DNA of 43,839 nt from Lachnospiraceae bacterium (GCA_030526245.1 JAUNDD010000015.1:1-43839); one strand, 5' to 3'; shown: positions 25,375 to 34,759, numbered from the stretch's first letter. Numbers and translations: made by a program. The notes: a model not told the origin generated them from the letters alone.

Positions 25375-27624
25375 TCATTTCTTTTTTGCGCTCTTGACCG
25401 TGATCTTGATGGTTGCTTTCCTGCCGCTTCCATCCAGCGCTCTGGCTGTAATGGTCACCTTGCCGGCCTTCACGCCCTTCACCTTACCGGAAGAAGAAAC
25501 GGTAGCCACCTTCGGGTTCGAAGAGGTCCAGCGAACCTTCGTATTGGCCTTGCCGTTCTTTGTGGTGACCCTGGCAGTCAGCTTCACGGTCTTGCCAGCC
25601 TTTACGGTCTTGCTGCCGGAAATGGATACCTTTGTCACCTGACCCTTCATGATCTTGATGGTGATGGAGGCCTTCTTGTTGCCATAACCCGTAGCGGTGA
25701 TGGTCACTTTCTTGCCGGCCCCTGCCTTCTTTGTGGTAACCAGACCCTTGTCATTAACGGTTGCATATTTCGTGTTGCTGCTCGTCCACTTCACACCCTT
25801 GGCTGCCAGTGCAGACGGCGTGATGTTGGCTGTCAGCTGCACCTTTTTGCCTGCTGCAATGGAGGTGGAGGTAACTGCCTTAACGGAGATCGTCTTGATC
25901 TGCGGCGCCGGCTGCGGTACCGGCTTCTCCTCCGGCTGTGCAGGTTGAGACGGTACTTTGTCAATCAGAATTGTGCCGTTTTCCTTGCTCACCGTCAGCT
26001 GATATTCCTCCCAGCTGCCGGTCTGTGCATTGTGGAAGGAGACCGTCTTCGCCGCTTCCAGATAATCATAGGCCAGGGCGCCGCCGGTCACATTGCCCCG
26101 GAAGCTCAGGGTGATCTTTCCATCCGCCGCCGGAACCACCTGTGCACCCTCGGCCGAAGCCTCGGCTCTGGTTCCGATCACAGCCTGGTCAAATCCCTCC
26201 AACGTCAGGATCACCTTTTCCTGGTAATTATTGGAGTTAATACCGGCCACCGTATTCAGCTGTGCCTTGGTCACCGGCAAATCCACGGTATGATTGGTCA
26301 CCGCCAGCTCTCTGGTCATATCCAGATCGCCGGTCACCAGGGTCTTCGCCTGTACATCCACCATGATCTGCCGCGGATAGAAGGCGCGTCCCAGAGAATT
26401 CTGACCATTCAGATAATTTCCGTAGTAAGTATTGGAGATCGCCACCAGCGGAACCAGACTGCCGTCCAGCTGTCCCTCCTCCATCGGGATCTTAAATTCA
26501 TACTTACCCTCTGCATTCAGGGCGCCGTGGATCCAGCTGTCATTTCCCTTGTCCTTGCTTCCGTCGCCGTTGGCCACAGCCGCTTCGAAGGTTCCCTTAT
26601 ACAGTTCCCGGTAGCCCGCCGAATTCAGCGCCATCACCAGCCAGGTCTGTCCTTCTTCATTAACCAGCCGGGCGCTGACAGCCTTAAACATGGTCGTCTT
26701 GTTGGTGATGGTCAGCTCCACTGCTGCAGCCGCCTGGGGTTCCTCGATGGTGGTGGTCAGGGAATAGGCGATCTCCGTTCCCATGGAAGAGGACTTGGCC
26801 GCCAGATAAAAGGTGCTGTTCAGATCGATGGGCACCCCGGCGAACTCACAGTTGCCGCTGGTATTGGTCTTATCGTAGGTCTGACCATTCACGCGGATGG
26901 AGCTGTAGGAGGTGCTCTCCACCTTGATCACAGCCGTAGCCTTGCCGCCGCTTACGGTCACCTCGGATACGCTCCATGCCTTGTCACGGCTGGATGTACT
27001 CTTGCCCTTGCTGTATTTGGAGCTGAGGGCCGGTGTCGTGGACACATTGTAGGTACCGTCCGCCAGGGTCGTGGAGTTATCCACCGGCTTCAGTACTTCC
27101 AGTCCCCAGACGGCCGTCTCCAGAACACGGCCATAGGGCTGAGAGGTGTTCAGATTCGGAGACGTTTCCTCATCCAGCGCCGCCTGCTCCTGAGCGGTCA
27201 GCGCCTCATAAGCCGCCTGTGCCTCCCTGATCTGAGCGCTTTTTTCTTCCGTCACCTCTGTCAGGACCGGCAGGGCCTCGATCAGTGCCTTCACTTCATC
27301 CACCGTCTTCACGGCCGACTCACCCTCATCCAGCAGCTCTGCCATATCTACAGCCGACTCCGTCTCATCCACCAGCAGTTCTTCCTCACCGATCTCCTCA
27401 AACAGATCATCGGCATCCGCCGGCTCCTCGGCCGCCAGATCCAGAAGCTCCGCCATCTCTTCTTCCCCCGGCACTTCTTCCTCCAGGCTCACAACCTCTT
27501 CCCGGGCATCCTCTGCCCAGTCACTGACCACGATCTCCTCAGCCATCACCGGAACCGGTGCAGCAACTGAAGTCGCCAGCATCGACAATGCAAGCAGCAT
27601 TGCCACTACTTTTCTGCGTTTCAT
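25375..27624 (-). CDS. Secreted modular surface protein 2 of the corrinoid operon, with two Big_2 domains
   Basis: A 749-residue protein with a signal peptide (1-28, MKRRKVVAMLLALSMLATSV then AAPVPVMAEE), an acidic region (30-105), a helical segment (106-155), SQPYGRVLETAVWGLEVL (161-178), then two beta-rich domains: type A (about 190-293, ending in IDLNSTFYLAAKSSSMGTEI and AYSL) and type B (about 304-435, MFKAVSARLV, LNSAGYRELYKGTFEAAV, FYPRQIMVD). A third beta-rich stretch (436-565) and two Lys-rich Big_2 Ig-like domains (about 585-667 and 668-749, with KWTSSNTKYATVNDKGLVTT and RWTSSNPKVATVSSSGKVKG) follow. Types A and B recur in the 1153-residue protein at the head of the operon. There is no sortase motif; the basic C-terminus may bind the wall. 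The ATG has AAAGGAG five bases upstream. I infer a surface ligand-binding role in corrinoid capture; this is untested. Confidence 0.88.
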   Translation of the reverse strand: MKRRKVVAMLLALSMLATSVAAPVPVMAEEIVVSDWAEDAREEVVSLEEEVPGEEEMAELLDLAAEEPADADDLFEEIGEEELLVDETESAVDMAELLDEGESAVKTVDEVKALIEALPVLTEVTEEKSAQIREAQAAYEALTAQEQAALDEETSPNLNTSQPYGRVLETAVWGLEVLKPVDNSTTLADGTYNVSTTPALSSKYSKGKSTSSRDKAWSVSEVTVSGGKATAVIKVESTSYSSIRVNGQTYDKTNTSGNCEFAGVPIDLNSTFYLAAKSSSMGTEIAYSLTTTIEEPQAAAAVELTITNKTTMFKAVSARLVNEEGQTWLVMALNSAGYRELYKGTFEAAVANGDGSKDKGNDSWIHGALNAEGKYEFKIPMEEGQLDGSLVPLVAISNTYYGNYLNGQNSLGRAFYPRQIMVDVQAKTLVTGDLDMTRELAVTNHTVDLPVTKAQLNTVAGINSNNYQEKVILTLEGFDQAVIGTRAEASAEGAQVVPAADGKITLSFRGNVTGGALAYDYLEAAKTVSFHNAQTGSWEEYQLTVSKENGTILIDKVPSQPAQPEEKPVPQPAPQIKTISVKAVTSTSIAAGKKVQLTANITPSALAAKGVKWTSSNTKYATVNDKGLVTTKKAGAGKKVTITATGYGNKKASITIKIMKGQVTKVSISGSKTVKAGKTVKLTARVTTKNGKANTKVRWTSSNPKVATVSSSGKVKGVKAGKVTITARALDGSGRKATIKITVKSAKKK

Positions 27625-27770
27625 GTGTACTCCTTTCGCAGTTCCTGCTCAACCCGCACTTGAGGCAGTCCTCATCGGTCGATACCGGATCACTCCATTT
27701 TTCCCGGCATCGCCGCAACTATTTGGTTACATCTATATCCAGATCGCTGGCATACGATCAGACATACTTT

Positions 27771-28871
27771 TTAAATTTCCAGCTTTCCGTCCTTCCGGGC
27801 CTGATCCACCAGCTGCTTCAGTCCTGCATTCATACTTCCGATGGGTGTTCCCGCATAGATCACCCGGCTGCAGGCCTTCATCTTCTCCAGCGCTTCCCGG
27901 ATCTTCTCCTCTGAAATGGGCTCAAAGAGTTTTTCCTCGATCACCTCACTGGCCAGATGTCTGGCCAGATGATGATCCAGATCATTGGACCAGAGGATAC
28001 CGGTCACAAAGGCCTGTCCGGCCTTCTGCAGCTTCCGATAGACGGGAATGCCACAGCCGCCGCCGGCGATCACAAAGACCTTCTCCTCCGACTCGGGCCG
28101 GGGCAGCTCGATACTGCCGAAGGTGGGATCAAAGAAGCCGTTATCGATCTCATACAGCTCCCGGATCGTCGGCTCATCGAAGACCTCCTCCGGCCGACCG
28201 TAGCGGGCGATATGATCGCCCTTGACGCAGCAGATCTTATCCGAGATCTTCATAGCCAGGTCGATCTCATGCAGCGACATGATGACGGTGATTCCCTTCT
28301 CCTTGGCCATTTTTTTCAGGATCGACAGCAGCTCCAGCTTGTAGCGCACATCCAGAAAGGAGGTGGGCTCATCCAGCAGGATGATATCCGGCTCCTGACA
28401 AATGGCCCGAGCCAGCAGCACACGCTGCCGCTGGCCGTCGCTGATGGCGTTGAAATCCCGGGTGCCCAGCTCCTCGGCATGCACCGCCCGGATGGCCTCA
28501 TCCACCTTCTGCTCATCGTTTAGTGTCAGTCGGCCCAGTCGGCCGGTATAGGGATAACGGCCAGTAGCGATAACATCATGACAGGTCATCAGCTCCGGCT
28601 GCATCTTCTCGGTCAGCACCACCGCCATCCGGGATGAAAGCTCCTTGAAGGAATGCTTCAGGATATCCCTGTCCTCCAGAATGACCTCGCCTTCAATTCT
28701 GGCCAGCTGACGGCTGATGCTTTTAAGGATCGTTGATTTACCGGCTCCGTTGGGGCCGATGAGGGTAACGATCTCACCCTTGCGGACATTGATGTTGATG
28801 TCCTTTATGATCGACCGGCCGTTGTAGCCCACACTGAGCTGCTTCAGCCGGAAATAATATTCCTGTTTCAT
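27771..28871 (-). CDS. ABC transporter ATPase, FecE/BtuD type, with an extra C-terminal domain
   Basis: A 366-residue ATPase that powers the adjacent FecCD-type permease. Walker A GPNGAGKS (39-46), signature SDGQRQR (144-150, a variant of LSGGQ), Walker B IILLDEPT (163-170) and the switch His201 are all present. Residues from about 263 form an additional domain of about 100 residues starting VFVIAGGGCGIPVYRKLQ, with a Gly-rich turn after a hydrophobic strand like a Rossmann fold. The ATG at 28869-28871 (MKQEYYFRLKQLSVGY) has GAGG upstream; the open frame runs 18 codons further without a ribosome binding site. Placement in a cobalamin-riboswitch operon points to corrinoid uptake rather than iron. 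Confidence 0.93.
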   Translation of the reverse strand: MKQEYYFRLKQLSVGYNGRSIIKDININVRKGEIVTLIGPNGAGKSTILKSISRQLARIEGEVILEDRDILKHSFKELSSRMAVVLTEKMQPELMTCHDVIATGRYPYTGRLGRLTLNDEQKVDEAIRAVHAEELGTRDFNAISDGQRQRVLLARAICQEPDIILLDEPTSFLDVRYKLELLSILKKMAKEKGITVIMSLHEIDLAMKISDKICCVKGDHIARYGRPEEVFDEPTIRELYEIDNGFFDPTFGSIELPRPESEEKVFVIAGGGCGIPVYRKLQKAGQAFVTGILWSNDLDHHLARHLASEVIEEKLFEPISEEKIREALEKMKACSRVIYAGTPIGSMNAGLKQLVDQARKDGKLEI

Positions 28872-28950
28872 ACTCGCCTCATATCTGAAATCGTCCGCCT
28901 GCTTCTGTTCCCGGCTGCGCAGCATCCGTTATCTACCCACGCTGCCTGCC

Positions 28951-28982
28951 GCCTCGCGAAATCAAGCCGCCTGAACTGTAAC
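28951..28982. repeat. Truncated GTTACAG-family element end
   Basis: GCCTCGCGAAATCAAGCCGCC and CTGAACTGTAAC match one end of the 90-bp element. Its last base touches the stop codon of the permease gene (28983-28985). Confidence 0.6.
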
Positions 28983-30050
28983 CTATCTTCTGCCCTTATG
29001 CCGCCGGAACAGCATGAAAATAACGATGGGCGCACCAAACATGGAGGTCACCGTGCTTAAGGTCAGCTCCGTCGGTGCAAAGGCCATCCGTGCCACCAGG
29101 TCGCAGATCATACAGAAGACAGAGCCACCCAGAAATGTGGCCGGGATCACCACCAGCGGCTGAGCCGTACCCATGGCCGATTTGATCAGGAAGGGTACCG
29201 CAATACCCACGAAGGAGATCGGTCCGGCAAAAGCCGTCACCGTAGCGGACAGGATACTGGACAGCACGATCAGCAGGACCCGGAAGGCCTTGACGTTGAC
29301 ACCCATGCTCTGGGCATAGGCCTCTCCCAGCTGAAAGGCACCGATGGGCTTGGACATCAGAAATACCGCCAGCACCGTCAGACCGATGATAACAGCCGCA
29401 AAGTATACATTCTCCCAGCTCATGCTGGCAAAGCTGCCCTGGGTCCAGCCCCGGAGATTGACGATATCCGAATCATCGGAAAAGTTCAGAATGAAATCCG
29501 TGGCCGCATTGCAGATATAACCCACCATGACACCTGCCACCAGCAGGGCAGACATATTGTGGATGCGCTTGGCCGCCACCAGCACAAAGCCGGTGGTGAT
29601 CATGGATCCAAAGAATGCCGCCGTGATCAGCGACCAGGAGGTCATCTTGCCCACATACTGCACATAGTAGATCATGGTCGCAGCCACACACATCTTCGCA
29701 CCGGAGGAGATACCCAGGATAAAGGGACCCGCGATGGGGTTTTCGAAGAAGGTCTGCAGCAGGAAGCCGGACAGCGCCAGGGCTCCGCCCAGAATCGCCG
29801 CCATCAGGATCCGCGGCAGACGGATCCGCCAGATGATGTTCATATCATGCCGGTCACCCTGCCGCAGGAAGATAGCCCGGGCGATCTTCCCCAGCGGAAT
29901 ATCCACGTTTCCGGTATTGATGTTGTACACAATGATGGCACCGCATAAAAAGAGCAGTACCGCAAATACGATCGTGCAGCGCAGCTTCCGCTTCAGATTG
30001 AGCGCATGATAATCGGCGCCTCCCGCCATGTTTTGACTTAGCTTCATCAT
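28983..30050 (-). CDS. ABC transporter permease, FecCD/BtuC family
   Basis: A 355-residue polytopic membrane protein with about nine or ten hydrophobic segments and the family features IWRIRLPRILMAAILGGALA, GIAVPFLIKSA and LGGSVFCMICDLVARM (the last near the coupling region). It forms the channel for a metal-chelate or corrinoid substrate. Its ATG at 30048-30050 overlaps the stop of the binding-protein gene by the ATGA four-base overlap, so they are translationally coupled. The cobalamin riboswitch upstream of the operon points to corrinoid transport. Confidence 0.94.
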   Translation of the reverse strand: MMKLSQNMAGGADYHALNLKRKLRCTIVFAVLLFLCGAIIVYNINTGNVDIPLGKIARAIFLRQGDRHDMNIIWRIRLPRILMAAILGGALALSGFLLQTFFENPIAGPFILGISSGAKMCVAATMIYYVQYVGKMTSWSLITAAFFGSMITTGFVLVAAKRIHNMSALLVAGVMVGYICNAATDFILNFSDDSDIVNLRGWTQGSFASMSWENVYFAAVIIGLTVLAVFLMSKPIGAFQLGEAYAQSMGVNVKAFRVLLIVLSSILSATVTAFAGPISFVGIAVPFLIKSAMGTAQPLVVIPATFLGGSVFCMICDLVARMAFAPTELTLSTVTSMFGAPIVIFMLFRRHKGRR

Positions 30051-31195
30051 TCTCCCACCTTGGACAGGAACATCAGACCGCTGTGGTCCTTATCCTCCAG
30101 CATAATATTGAAGTCTGTAATCAGATGACCGACCAGTGCCGTGGACTGATACCAGGTCCGGTCGATCTGCCAGACATCCCCGTTTTGTACCGCCTTGAAC
30201 TCAGCAAACATCTCATCCCGCTCAATCAGGTCCTCCACACTGCCAAGCGTCTTTTCGATGGTCGCATTATAGACCAGGAAATCCGCATCCGCCGCCGTAT
30301 CATAGAAGGTCTCCATGTTGATGGCCACGGAAGCGCTGTTGCTCTCCGGATTCTTCAGATCCTCAAAAATATAATTGCCGCCGGCCAGCGAGATCATATT
30401 GGGAATAAAATCCTCCGTCCGGCGCACGACGATGGAGCCGTCCGTGTTCACCGAGAAAAAGGCCACGGTCCTGCCGGTATTCTGATAGGTCTCGATCTCG
30501 CTTAAGATCTGCTCCTGTTCGGCAAAGAAGGCCTCCGCCTCCGCTTCCTTATTGAGCAGCGCACCGTATACCTTGATCCACTCGATACGCCCGAAGGCCG
30601 TCAGCTCATAGCTGGACCGGTCGATAAACACCGGCATCTCCAGATCCATCAGCATTTCCATCACGTCCGGTGCATGCAGAATCATCGTGGACTCAATGCA
30701 CAGATCACAGACCCGGTCCACCATCATCTCATAATCCGGTGCACTGTATTTGCCGGCATAGATCATCCGGCCCTCTTCCATGGCCTTTTTCGGTGCTTCA
30801 ATATGCCAGCTGCCGATGTCCGTACCGCTCATGGTCACCGTGTCCATGGCATCCAGCGCATCGAAGAAGGACATTACCGAGGAGGCGGCCATGTAGATCT
30901 CCTTCAGATCCTGGTAAATGACCTGGGTATCCTCAAAGGGCAGCTCCTCCGGTTCCTCTCCATCCGCCGGCACCACCAGATAGGTACCGCTTTGGGGGAT
31001 GTCGATGAACTTGTAGCCGCCTTCATAATAGTAGACCTCAAAGCCCTGGGCATATTCCAGCTCCATGGCATGGTCATAGGTCAGCCCGGCGATCTCGGGA
31101 GCCTGACCGGCCTCCTCCCGGGCTGCCGCGCTCAGTCCGCCCGCCATCGTTGCCAGCACAGCCGCTGCCAGCAGCTTCATCATTCTTCTCTTCAT
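30047..31195 (-). CDS. ABC transporter substrate-binding protein, FecB/BtuF type, without lipobox
   Basis: A 382-residue secreted protein. The signal peptide MKRRMMKLLAAAVLATMAGG ends in LSAAAREE and contains no cysteine, so it cannot be lipidated as Gram-positive binding proteins usually are. A short N-terminal beta segment (about 33-77, ELEYAQGFEVYYYEGGYKF and TYLVVP) precedes a class III periplasmic-binding fold with lobes joined by a long helix (about 185-235). KEIYMAASSVMSFFDALDAM and AGKYSAPDYEMMVDRVCDLC lie in the N-lobe. The ATG at 31193-31195 has AAGGG nine bases upstream. The riboswitch implies corrinoid as ligand; heme or siderophore is the alternative. Confidence 0.9.
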   Translation of the reverse strand: MKRRMMKLLAAAVLATMAGGLSAAAREEAGQAPEIAGLTYDHAMELEYAQGFEVYYYEGGYKFIDIPQSGTYLVVPADGEEPEELPFEDTQVIYQDLKEIYMAASSVMSFFDALDAMDTVTMSGTDIGSWHIEAPKKAMEEGRMIYAGKYSAPDYEMMVDRVCDLCIESTMILHAPDVMEMLMDLEMPVFIDRSSYELTAFGRIEWIKVYGALLNKEAEAEAFFAEQEQILSEIETYQNTGRTVAFFSVNTDGSIVVRRTEDFIPNMISLAGGNYIFEDLKNPESNSASVAINMETFYDTAADADFLVYNATIEKTLGSVEDLIERDEMFAEFKAVQNGDVWQIDRTWYQSTALVGHLITDFNIMLEDKDHSGLMFLSKVGE

Positions 31196-31278
31196 ACTTT
31201 CATGCCCTTCCGTCTGTATTTCCAATAGTGGTTCAGGTGTCAAAAACAGTATTGCGGATCGTTTCGTGCCTCGCAATC

Positions 31279-34200
31279 TCACGATTCCGCCGGTCTCACC
31301 AGCAGACCGTACACCAGTCTCCAGTCTTCGACTGCCCGTTCGTCCTCTTCCTCACCGCTGCGGTCAAAGAAGGTCGCAGTCTCCAGCTGACAGGCCCGGC
31401 TGGTCAGCTTCCGATACAGCTTTTCCGCCTCTTCCCAGCCTTCTCCCTCTTCCGGGATCAGCGCTGCACTCTCGATGATCAGATCCGTCCGTCCGGAGAT
31501 CATCTTTTTCAGCTTCCAGTTATCATAGCTTCCAAAAAACTCTACCGGCGCATCGCCCGCATAATCCTTTGCCATTCTCTCCCGAATCGTTTCCGGCAAC
31601 TCATCCTCTTCCGTCAGGCCCACCGAGGCGATCCGATCTGCATCACCGTTTTCATCCATCAGCTTCAGTGCACTCTCCGAAGACACATAAACTCTGGAGA
31701 CGGGCTGCTGGATGAGTACCGCCTGCTCCTCTAAGCCCACCGGTACATCCCGGCCCTCGGAAACCACCAGATATTTGACGATCCGGCTTTGATACGCTCT
31801 TCCGATGCTTTCGTCCAACGCCGCTTCCTTCACCGGCTTCACGCCCAGATCCACCTCGATCAGTCGATAGCCATCTTCGTATTCAAAGACCTTCAGAAGC
31901 TTTGCATATTTCAATTCTATCTCACGACCGCCGCGAAGTCCCACAATGTCCGGGGCTTTCTCATCCAGCCGGTCGGTCTGGTCGCCGAGCGTCGTTTCCA
32001 GGGCTCCGCCCTCCTGCGCGTCCTGGCCAACCTGCTCCAGGATCTCCTTGTCGTTGACCCCCACATAAATGGTGTAATTGACCCAGTGGCCCTGGGACAT
32101 GGCCGTCGTGTAGGCCTGAATGGCGGTATTGGCATTCAGATTAACCGGAATGGTAAAGGTATTATTGCCCGAAACCGTCTGCCCAAGGGAAGTTACCTGG
32201 CTGAATTTGGCACTGCCGCCCACCGATGCCTTCCGCACGAAGGTGATGGTCACATAGGCCTGTCCGCCCCGGATTTCCACGCCCTGACACTGGATGGTCA
32301 CATGACCGCGGCTGCCGCCGCTCCAGCTAAAGGCATATTTTCCAACTGTCTGGGAACCGCTGCCCGGTCCGACAGACTCATTTTTATCCGGATCCTTACT
32401 TTCATCCCGATTCGTTACGCCGCTGTTATCCTGGGCCTGACTATCCCCGGATACCTTCACCAGCTGCTCCGAAGAAAGGATGATCGCCCGCTGGAACCAG
32501 ATACTGGTATAGGTATTCGTTCCGTCCCCCTGCAGCTTCCAGCGCTGCTTCGTCGATTTTGAAGCACTGGAGCTGTCATGAGACCAGGAATGCGCTGCGA
32601 TCAGAATCGGATGATCCAGACTCTGTACCGGAATGGTAAACCGGTAGGAGGAATGACTTCCGTCCTTATCCTGATAGGTGACCGGTTCTCCCCGGATCAC
32701 CCCTCTGGTCTGACCGATATTTTTAAAGCCGCCCACAGCCTCTTCCGCTTCAAAGGCCGCATTTGCCTCTCCCATATACAGGTAACGATACCCTGTTCCG
32801 GAAAGGGTCAGCTCCGCCTTCATATTTCCCTGGGAGTCCACCCGCAGAATCGCACTGACCACCCGGAACATGGACTGCCCGTTGGCCGTGGTGGTCAGAC
32901 TCTCTGCCTGATACTGGCTTCCATTGGCTGTACTCTTATTTTTGAAACGATAGGTACCGCTTCCGCCGGCCGGCTTTTTCGGTCCCAGCTTTTTGTAGAT
33001 TGCCTCCAGCCGGCTCTTATTGGTGACCCGGGCCTCCTCGTCACTTTCCAGTGCGATCAGCGCCCGCTGGGCTGCAATGATGGCGGCCCGGTCTGCTTCC
33101 CTGGGATCAGCAGGCAGGGCTGCGATCATGGCGATCACCCGATTGACCGCCGCCGATTTGTCCGCCGCCGCGCTTCCCTTTTTCTTCAGCTGCAGAGTCA
33201 GCTCCTGATCCCCCTGAAGAGTCAGCTGTCTGTCTGCCGCATCGTAGCCCGCAGCCGTCCCGCGAATCTGCAGCAGGCTGCCCCGCTTTGCAAAGTACGT
33301 GCCGGCTTTAAATGGCACCAGGGTCTCTTCCTTTGTCCCCTGCTTTATCGTAACCTGATAGGAAGCCTGTACCGGCAGTCCGCTGTCTGCATCCTCCGCC
33401 CGCAGTGTCAGGCAGTCGGCTTCCTTCATTTCAAATACATACACCTCATCCTGCACCGCCGTGTAAGTGATCCGTTCACTGGCATATCCGTCCGCCGCGA
33501 TCTCCACCGTATAGGAAGCCCCCGGCATCAGAACATAAATCCCGTCCGTCGGCTTTGTGTTGCCGCTGTTTACCAGAACCTGCACAGCTGGGATCGGTTC
33601 CTTTTTCTCATTCACTGCGCTGAAGGTCACATTCACGCTCTGCTTCTGCTCCGGCTCCTCGATGGCGCAGGTCATCTTGTAGGCGATGGAGGTAGGCATG
33701 CTCGTGGAATGTCCAATAATATAGAAGGTACTGTTCGGATCCACCGGAACCAGGAAGCTGCTGACACCGGATGCACTGTCACTCAGGCGCTGATACCGTG
33801 CGCCCCCGCACTGGATATAATCATATCCCGTGCTGTTGACCGAGATCCTCGCCGATGCATTATGCCCGGCATCTACGATCAGTTCATCCACCGTCCAGCT
33901 GCGTGGCCGGCTGGATGTGCTCTTCCCCTTATCCGATGTGCTCGATACCGCCGGCTGCGTAGCCGTGGTATAAACGCCCTGCGGCAGGGTCGTGGTCGGA
34001 TCCGGCAGCTGCAGCGAATAGAGCCCCCACTGACAGGCCTCCAGCACACGTCCGTAGGACTGACTGGTTCCCACTCCGTCCGTCAGAAGCTCCTCGCAGG
34101 AAGCCTCATCCAGCAGCTTCTGATCCGCGGCCGAAAGCTGACGATAGGCTGCCGCGACCGCCTCGATCAGACTGCGGTCCGCCTCGGTTACATTCAGGGG

Positions 34201-34740
34201 CTCGCCCTTGAGCTTTAAGATCTGCTGTTTCACACTGTCCACAGCCGAAGAAGCCTTCGGCTCCGCCTTTTCGGTGGCCGCTTCGGTCTGCTCCGTGTCC
34301 ACCGCCAGAGCTGTTTCCTCGCCGGGATGACCGCTTTCCGTTTCCACTCCAGGCACTTCACTCTCGCTCCAAGAGCTTTCTGCCTCGGTTCCGGAGGTTT
34401 CGCTCTCAGTCTGGGTGCTTTCCTCTTCGGGCTGTTTCACAGCTTCCTCTTTCACTTCACTTTGACTCTCTCCGGCTGATTCCTGCGGTGCTGCAGATTC
34501 CGCTTCCTTATTTTTGTCTTCCCCGTCTCTTGCCTTGGTTCCGGCATCTGAAGTATTCTCTGTTGCCGGCATCTCCTTCGCTTCGGCCACTTTCTCGGTT
34601 TCCGGCTTGATCTCTGTTTCCGCCGGCGCTTCCGTCCGGACCTGCGTCGTTTCTTCTGCCGGCACAGGCATCGGACTTATCGTCATTCCGCCTGCCAGCA
34701 AAAGCGCCAGCAGCCGTCTCCAATGTCCCCTCTTACTCAT
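31279..34740 (-). CDS. Secreted modular surface protein 1, first gene of the cobalamin-riboswitch operon
   Basis: A 1153-residue protein. Signal peptide 1-28; Glu/Thr/Ser-rich region 30-165; helical segment 166-222; SQSYGRVLEACQWGLYSL (227-243); type A beta domain 255-361; two carboxypeptidase-regulatory-like beta segments (368-440 and 442-520); a helical stretch 523-585; type B domain 595-762 (MFRVVSAILRV, LTLSGTGYRYLYMGEANAAF); a second type A domain 799-895 (TFTIPVNLNANTAIQAYTTA then MSQGHWVNYTIYV); and a C-terminal part (931-1153) resembling the N-lobe of the neighbouring binding protein. There is no sortase motif or membrane tail. The ATG at 34738-34740 (MSKRGHWRRLLALLL) has GGGAG six bases upstream and lies 19 bases past the riboswitch terminator. 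Inferred role: corrinoid capture at the surface. Confidence 0.88.
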   Translation of the reverse strand: MSKRGHWRRLLALLLAGGMTISPMPVPAEETTQVRTEAPAETEIKPETEKVAEAKEMPATENTSDAGTKARDGEDKNKEAESAAPQESAGESQSEVKEEAVKQPEEESTQTESETSGTEAESSWSESEVPGVETESGHPGEETALAVDTEQTEAATEKAEPKASSAVDSVKQQILKLKGEPLNVTEADRSLIEAVAAAYRQLSAADQKLLDEASCEELLTDGVGTSQSYGRVLEACQWGLYSLQLPDPTTTLPQGVYTTATQPAVSSTSDKGKSTSSRPRSWTVDELIVDAGHNASARISVNSTGYDYIQCGGARYQRLSDSASGVSSFLVPVDPNSTFYIIGHSTSMPTSIAYKMTCAIEEPEQKQSVNVTFSAVNEKKEPIPAVQVLVNSGNTKPTDGIYVLMPGASYTVEIAADGYASERITYTAVQDEVYVFEMKEADCLTLRAEDADSGLPVQASYQVTIKQGTKEETLVPFKAGTYFAKRGSLLQIRGTAAGYDAADRQLTLQGDQELTLQLKKKGSAAADKSAAVNRVIAMIAALPADPREADRAAIIAAQRALIALESDEEARVTNKSRLEAIYKKLGPKKPAGGSGTYRFKNKSTANGSQYQAESLTTTANGQSMFRVVSAILRVDSQGNMKAELTLSGTGYRYLYMGEANAAFEAEEAVGGFKNIGQTRGVIRGEPVTYQDKDGSHSSYRFTIPVQSLDHPILIAAHSWSHDSSSASKSTKQRWKLQGDGTNTYTSIWFQRAIILSSEQLVKVSGDSQAQDNSGVTNRDESKDPDKNESVGPGSGSQTVGKYAFSWSGGSRGHVTIQCQGVEIRGGQAYVTITFVRKASVGGSAKFSQVTSLGQTVSGNNTFTIPVNLNANTAIQAYTTAMSQGHWVNYTIYVGVNDKEILEQVGQDAQEGGALETTLGDQTDRLDEKAPDIVGLRGGREIELKYAKLLKVFEYEDGYRLIEVDLGVKPVKEAALDESIGRAYQSRIVKYLVVSEGRDVPVGLEEQAVLIQQPVSRVYVSSESALKLMDENGDADRIASVGLTEEDELPETIRERMAKDYAGDAPVEFFGSYDNWKLKKMISGRTDLIIESAALIPEEGEGWEEAEKLYRKLTSRACQLETATFFDRSGEEEDERAVEDWRLVYGLLVRPAES

Positions 34741-34759
34741 TCGCCTCTCCCTTTCAATC

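Noticed and set aside
25093-27570. 825-codon plus-strand open frame
   Set aside because: It spans the opposite strand of the 77-residue gene and the second surface protein, with no ribosome binding site and no recognisable domain.
32578-34218. 546-codon plus-strand open frame
   Set aside because: Antisense to the first surface protein; product looks random in composition.
25375-34740. Sortase-anchored surface proteins
   Set aside because: Neither secreted protein has an LPxTG-like motif with a hydrophobic tail; both end in soluble sequence.
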